DNA of 64,000 nucleotides from assembly GCF_900143065.1 (NCBI RefSeq), contig NZ_FRCX01000015.1:62001-126000 (forward strand), in the 5' to 3' direction. The notes below the pieces were generated by a model. That model was not told where the DNA came from. It saw nothing but the letters and a program-made list of their open reading frames with translations, and made no database searches. This document shows, in pieces, positions 62,722 through 64,000 of the stretch; positions within the stretch are counted from its first letter, which is position 1, and every line of letters starts with the position of its first letter. The position numbers and the translations under genes were made by a program. This DNA comes from Duganella sacchari (GTDB taxonomy: Bacteria; Pseudomonadota; Gammaproteobacteria; Burkholderiales; Burkholderiaceae_D).

Positions 62722-64000
62722 TTACTTGAGCGCCCATCCGTTACGCTGGTCGACATCCGGACCGACCTGCTTGATGGTTGGGTAGCCGTTCTTTTGCACA
62801 TAGCCCGCCGGGATCACGTAAGTGTGATTCATCGGACGCACCGCGTCGAAGTGTGCATCGGCGCTGCCGGCGTATTCCGGCAGATTCAGGATGTTCGCGG
62901 CGATGAACTTCTGCGAATACTTCGAGCGGTTCATATACGACCAGTCATCCGAAGGATCGGCCAGCTGGAACATATCCTGCAAGGTGCGTACCAGCGAGAT
63001 ATGGCTGTAGGCATCGCTGTCCACCACGCCTTTAGGTGCGGCAGACTGGTTGTTCAACACCCCGAAGGTCGAGGTGCCATGGCCCTTGTTGCCCTGCTTG
63101 TAGTTGGTGATGACTTCATTGGACACCGTGCCATCGGCATTCTTCACCAGTGGACCCAGCGCCAGCGGACTGCCGTTCGTATTCCAGCCGCAGCAGGAAT
63201 TGAAGCCGCTGGTCGCCGTGCCTTCGTCAAACATCATCACGATGGCGACACGCTTGTGTGGATTGTTCCACAGCGGCGAGGCCTGGATTTTCTTGATCAG
63301 ATAATCCGTGTACTTGTCGCCACGATAGATCAACGCATTGCCCGAGCAATCGCTGGCCGCCTTGGTCGCGCTGCTGCCCGGCATAGTCCCCACCAGCGTC
63401 ACGCCATGCATGTCGTCGCACTGGTCAGGTTCCAGGATATTCAGCTGGCCCACATCGCCGCTGGCCAGGTCGTCGCCGAACTGGTCTGCGTTCCAGCCGG
63501 CCGGCGCGATAGCTTTCAAGGCCTCGTCCCACTGGCCGCCGCCCATGGTGCGGTTATTCGCCAAAAACTCCGGCGAGCTACGGACATTCTGGAAGAATAC
63601 GCTGCCATTATGCTTGGCGGCGTACAGCGCGCTCGCCAGACGCACTTGCAGGCCTGGCGTGCCGATCGCACCCACTGGCTCGTCGGCCGTGTACAGATAG
63701 TCCGGCGCGACGATGGTGCTGTCCGCCGTGCCGTCCTTGCGCCAGTCAGCGCCAGGGTTCTTGGACTCGCTGTACACACGCCAGCTCATGCCTTTGCTGG
63801 TCAGTGCGGTGAACAGATTCTGCTTGCCCTTGATATTGTGGTTGGTGGTGTTGCTGCATGCGTTCACGCCTGGCGGCAGCGGCAAATCCTCAATCGCGTT
63901 GGCGGCGGTGGTGCCGCTTGGGTAGCAGTTGAACGCACTGTCGTCGGTGATGCCAAAGTCGTCGGCGGAAGCAATCGCCAGGCGGTTAGGCTCGGATGGA
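62722..64000 (-). CDS. Secreted phosphoesterase (acid phosphatase/phospholipase C-like), 5' end outside window
   Basis: The frame is open to the end of the window, so the N-terminus is missing. The visible 426 codons match the phosphoesterase family (alkaline-phosphatase fold) that includes AcpA and non-haemolytic phospholipases C: the segment SEPNRLAIASADDFGITDD at the window edge, TSKGMSWRVYSES, a metal-binding VMMFDEG and a C-terminal SHISLVRTLQDMFQL. It is the upstream gene of the cytochrome peroxidase, one base apart, so the two form an operon. Substrates of this family are phosphate mono- or diesters in the periplasm or outside. Confidence 0.88.
   Translation of the reverse strand, partial: PSEPNRLAIASADDFGITDDSAFNCYPSGTTAANAIEDLPLPPGVNACSNTTNHNIKGKQNLFTALTSKGMSWRVYSESKNPGADWRKDGTADSTIVAPDYLYTADEPVGAIGTPGLQVRLASALYAAKHNGSVFFQNVRSSPEFLANNRTMGGGQWDEALKAIAPAGWNADQFGDDLASGDVGQLNILEPDQCDDMHGVTLVGTMPGSSATKAASDCSGNALIYRGDKYTDYLIKKIQASPLWNNPHKRVAIVMMFDEGTATSGFNSCCGWNTNGSPLALGPLVKNADGTVSNEVITNYKQGNKGHGTSTFGVLNNQSAAPKGVVDSDAYSHISLVRTLQDMFQLADPSDDWSYMNRSKYSQKFIAANILNLPEYAGSADAHFDAVRPMNHTYVIPAGYVQKNGYPTIKQVGPDVDQRNGWALK

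Overview
The window reads as a chromosomal segment of a GC-rich betaproteobacterium, most likely Oxalobacteraceae (Massilia/Duganella/Janthinobacterium type). This is inferred from gene order and families: topB-smg-dprA-LysM divergent from def-fmt, an NtrY/NtrX-like pair next to rsmB and a DUF4390 gene, a DUF3567 gene, argS-SPOR-dsbA-like-SDR-birA-coaX-SPOR, and mreBCD-mrdA-rodA divergent from gatCAB. Nearly all of the sequence is coding. I see no tRNA, rRNA, CRISPR array, prophage or insertion sequence. No stretch longer than 300 bases lacks a gene; the longest gap is the 291-base mreB/gatC divergent region.

Layout. 1-7.8 kb: the 3' part of an M1 aminopeptidase gene, a chemotaxis receptor, two small proteins separated by a perfect 29-bp inverted repeat, a LysR regulator, an oxidoreductase and secreted proteins of unknown function. 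7.9-15.2 kb: topoisomerase III, Smg, a DprA gene broken by an apparent one-base deletion, a LysM protein, and the def-fmt pair on the other strand. 15.2-21 kb: a MerR-nitroreductase pair, a DUF2145 pair, a LysR regulator divergent from a CmcJ/NvfI-like enzyme and a DsbA-fold isomerase, and a glycosyltransferase. 21-31.3 kb: cobalamin-dependent methionine synthase, a protein of unknown function with a repeat-rich upstream region, an ABC-2 exporter, an EAL-HDOD regulator, an orphan PAAR protein, a class II amidotransferase and a DUF3567 protein. 30.9-36.4 kb: a decayed CobW/COG0523-like protein, the NtrX/NtrY-like two-component pair, DUF4390 and RsmB.

36.5-53.2 kb: argS and a run of envelope and cofactor genes, converging on a large cell-shape operon read leftwards: mreB, mreC, mreD, mrdA, rodA, a second rodA, a second mrdA, rlpA. 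The two PBP2 and two RodA copies are close paralogues in mirror order. 53.4-56.8 kb: gatC, gatA and gatB, which make Gln-tRNA/Asn-tRNA by transamidation. 56.8-64 kb: a GFA-family protein, a second MerR-controlled operon, an operon of a BlaI-type repressor, an M56 (BlaR1-like) protease fused to a TonB C-terminal domain and a TIKI/ChaN-like secreted protein (frameshifted near its end), then a diheme peroxidase with an unfamiliar C-terminal domain and the 3' part of a secreted phosphoesterase gene.

The points I find most worth following are the doubled mrdA/rodA block, the BlaI-M56/TonB-TIKI operon, the peroxidase fusion, the CobW-like relic, and several unassigned palindromes and phased repeats placed at starts of genes (20989-21042, 25651-25691, 30473-30504, 53205-53232). 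All family names come from reading the proteins by eye; no database search was run.
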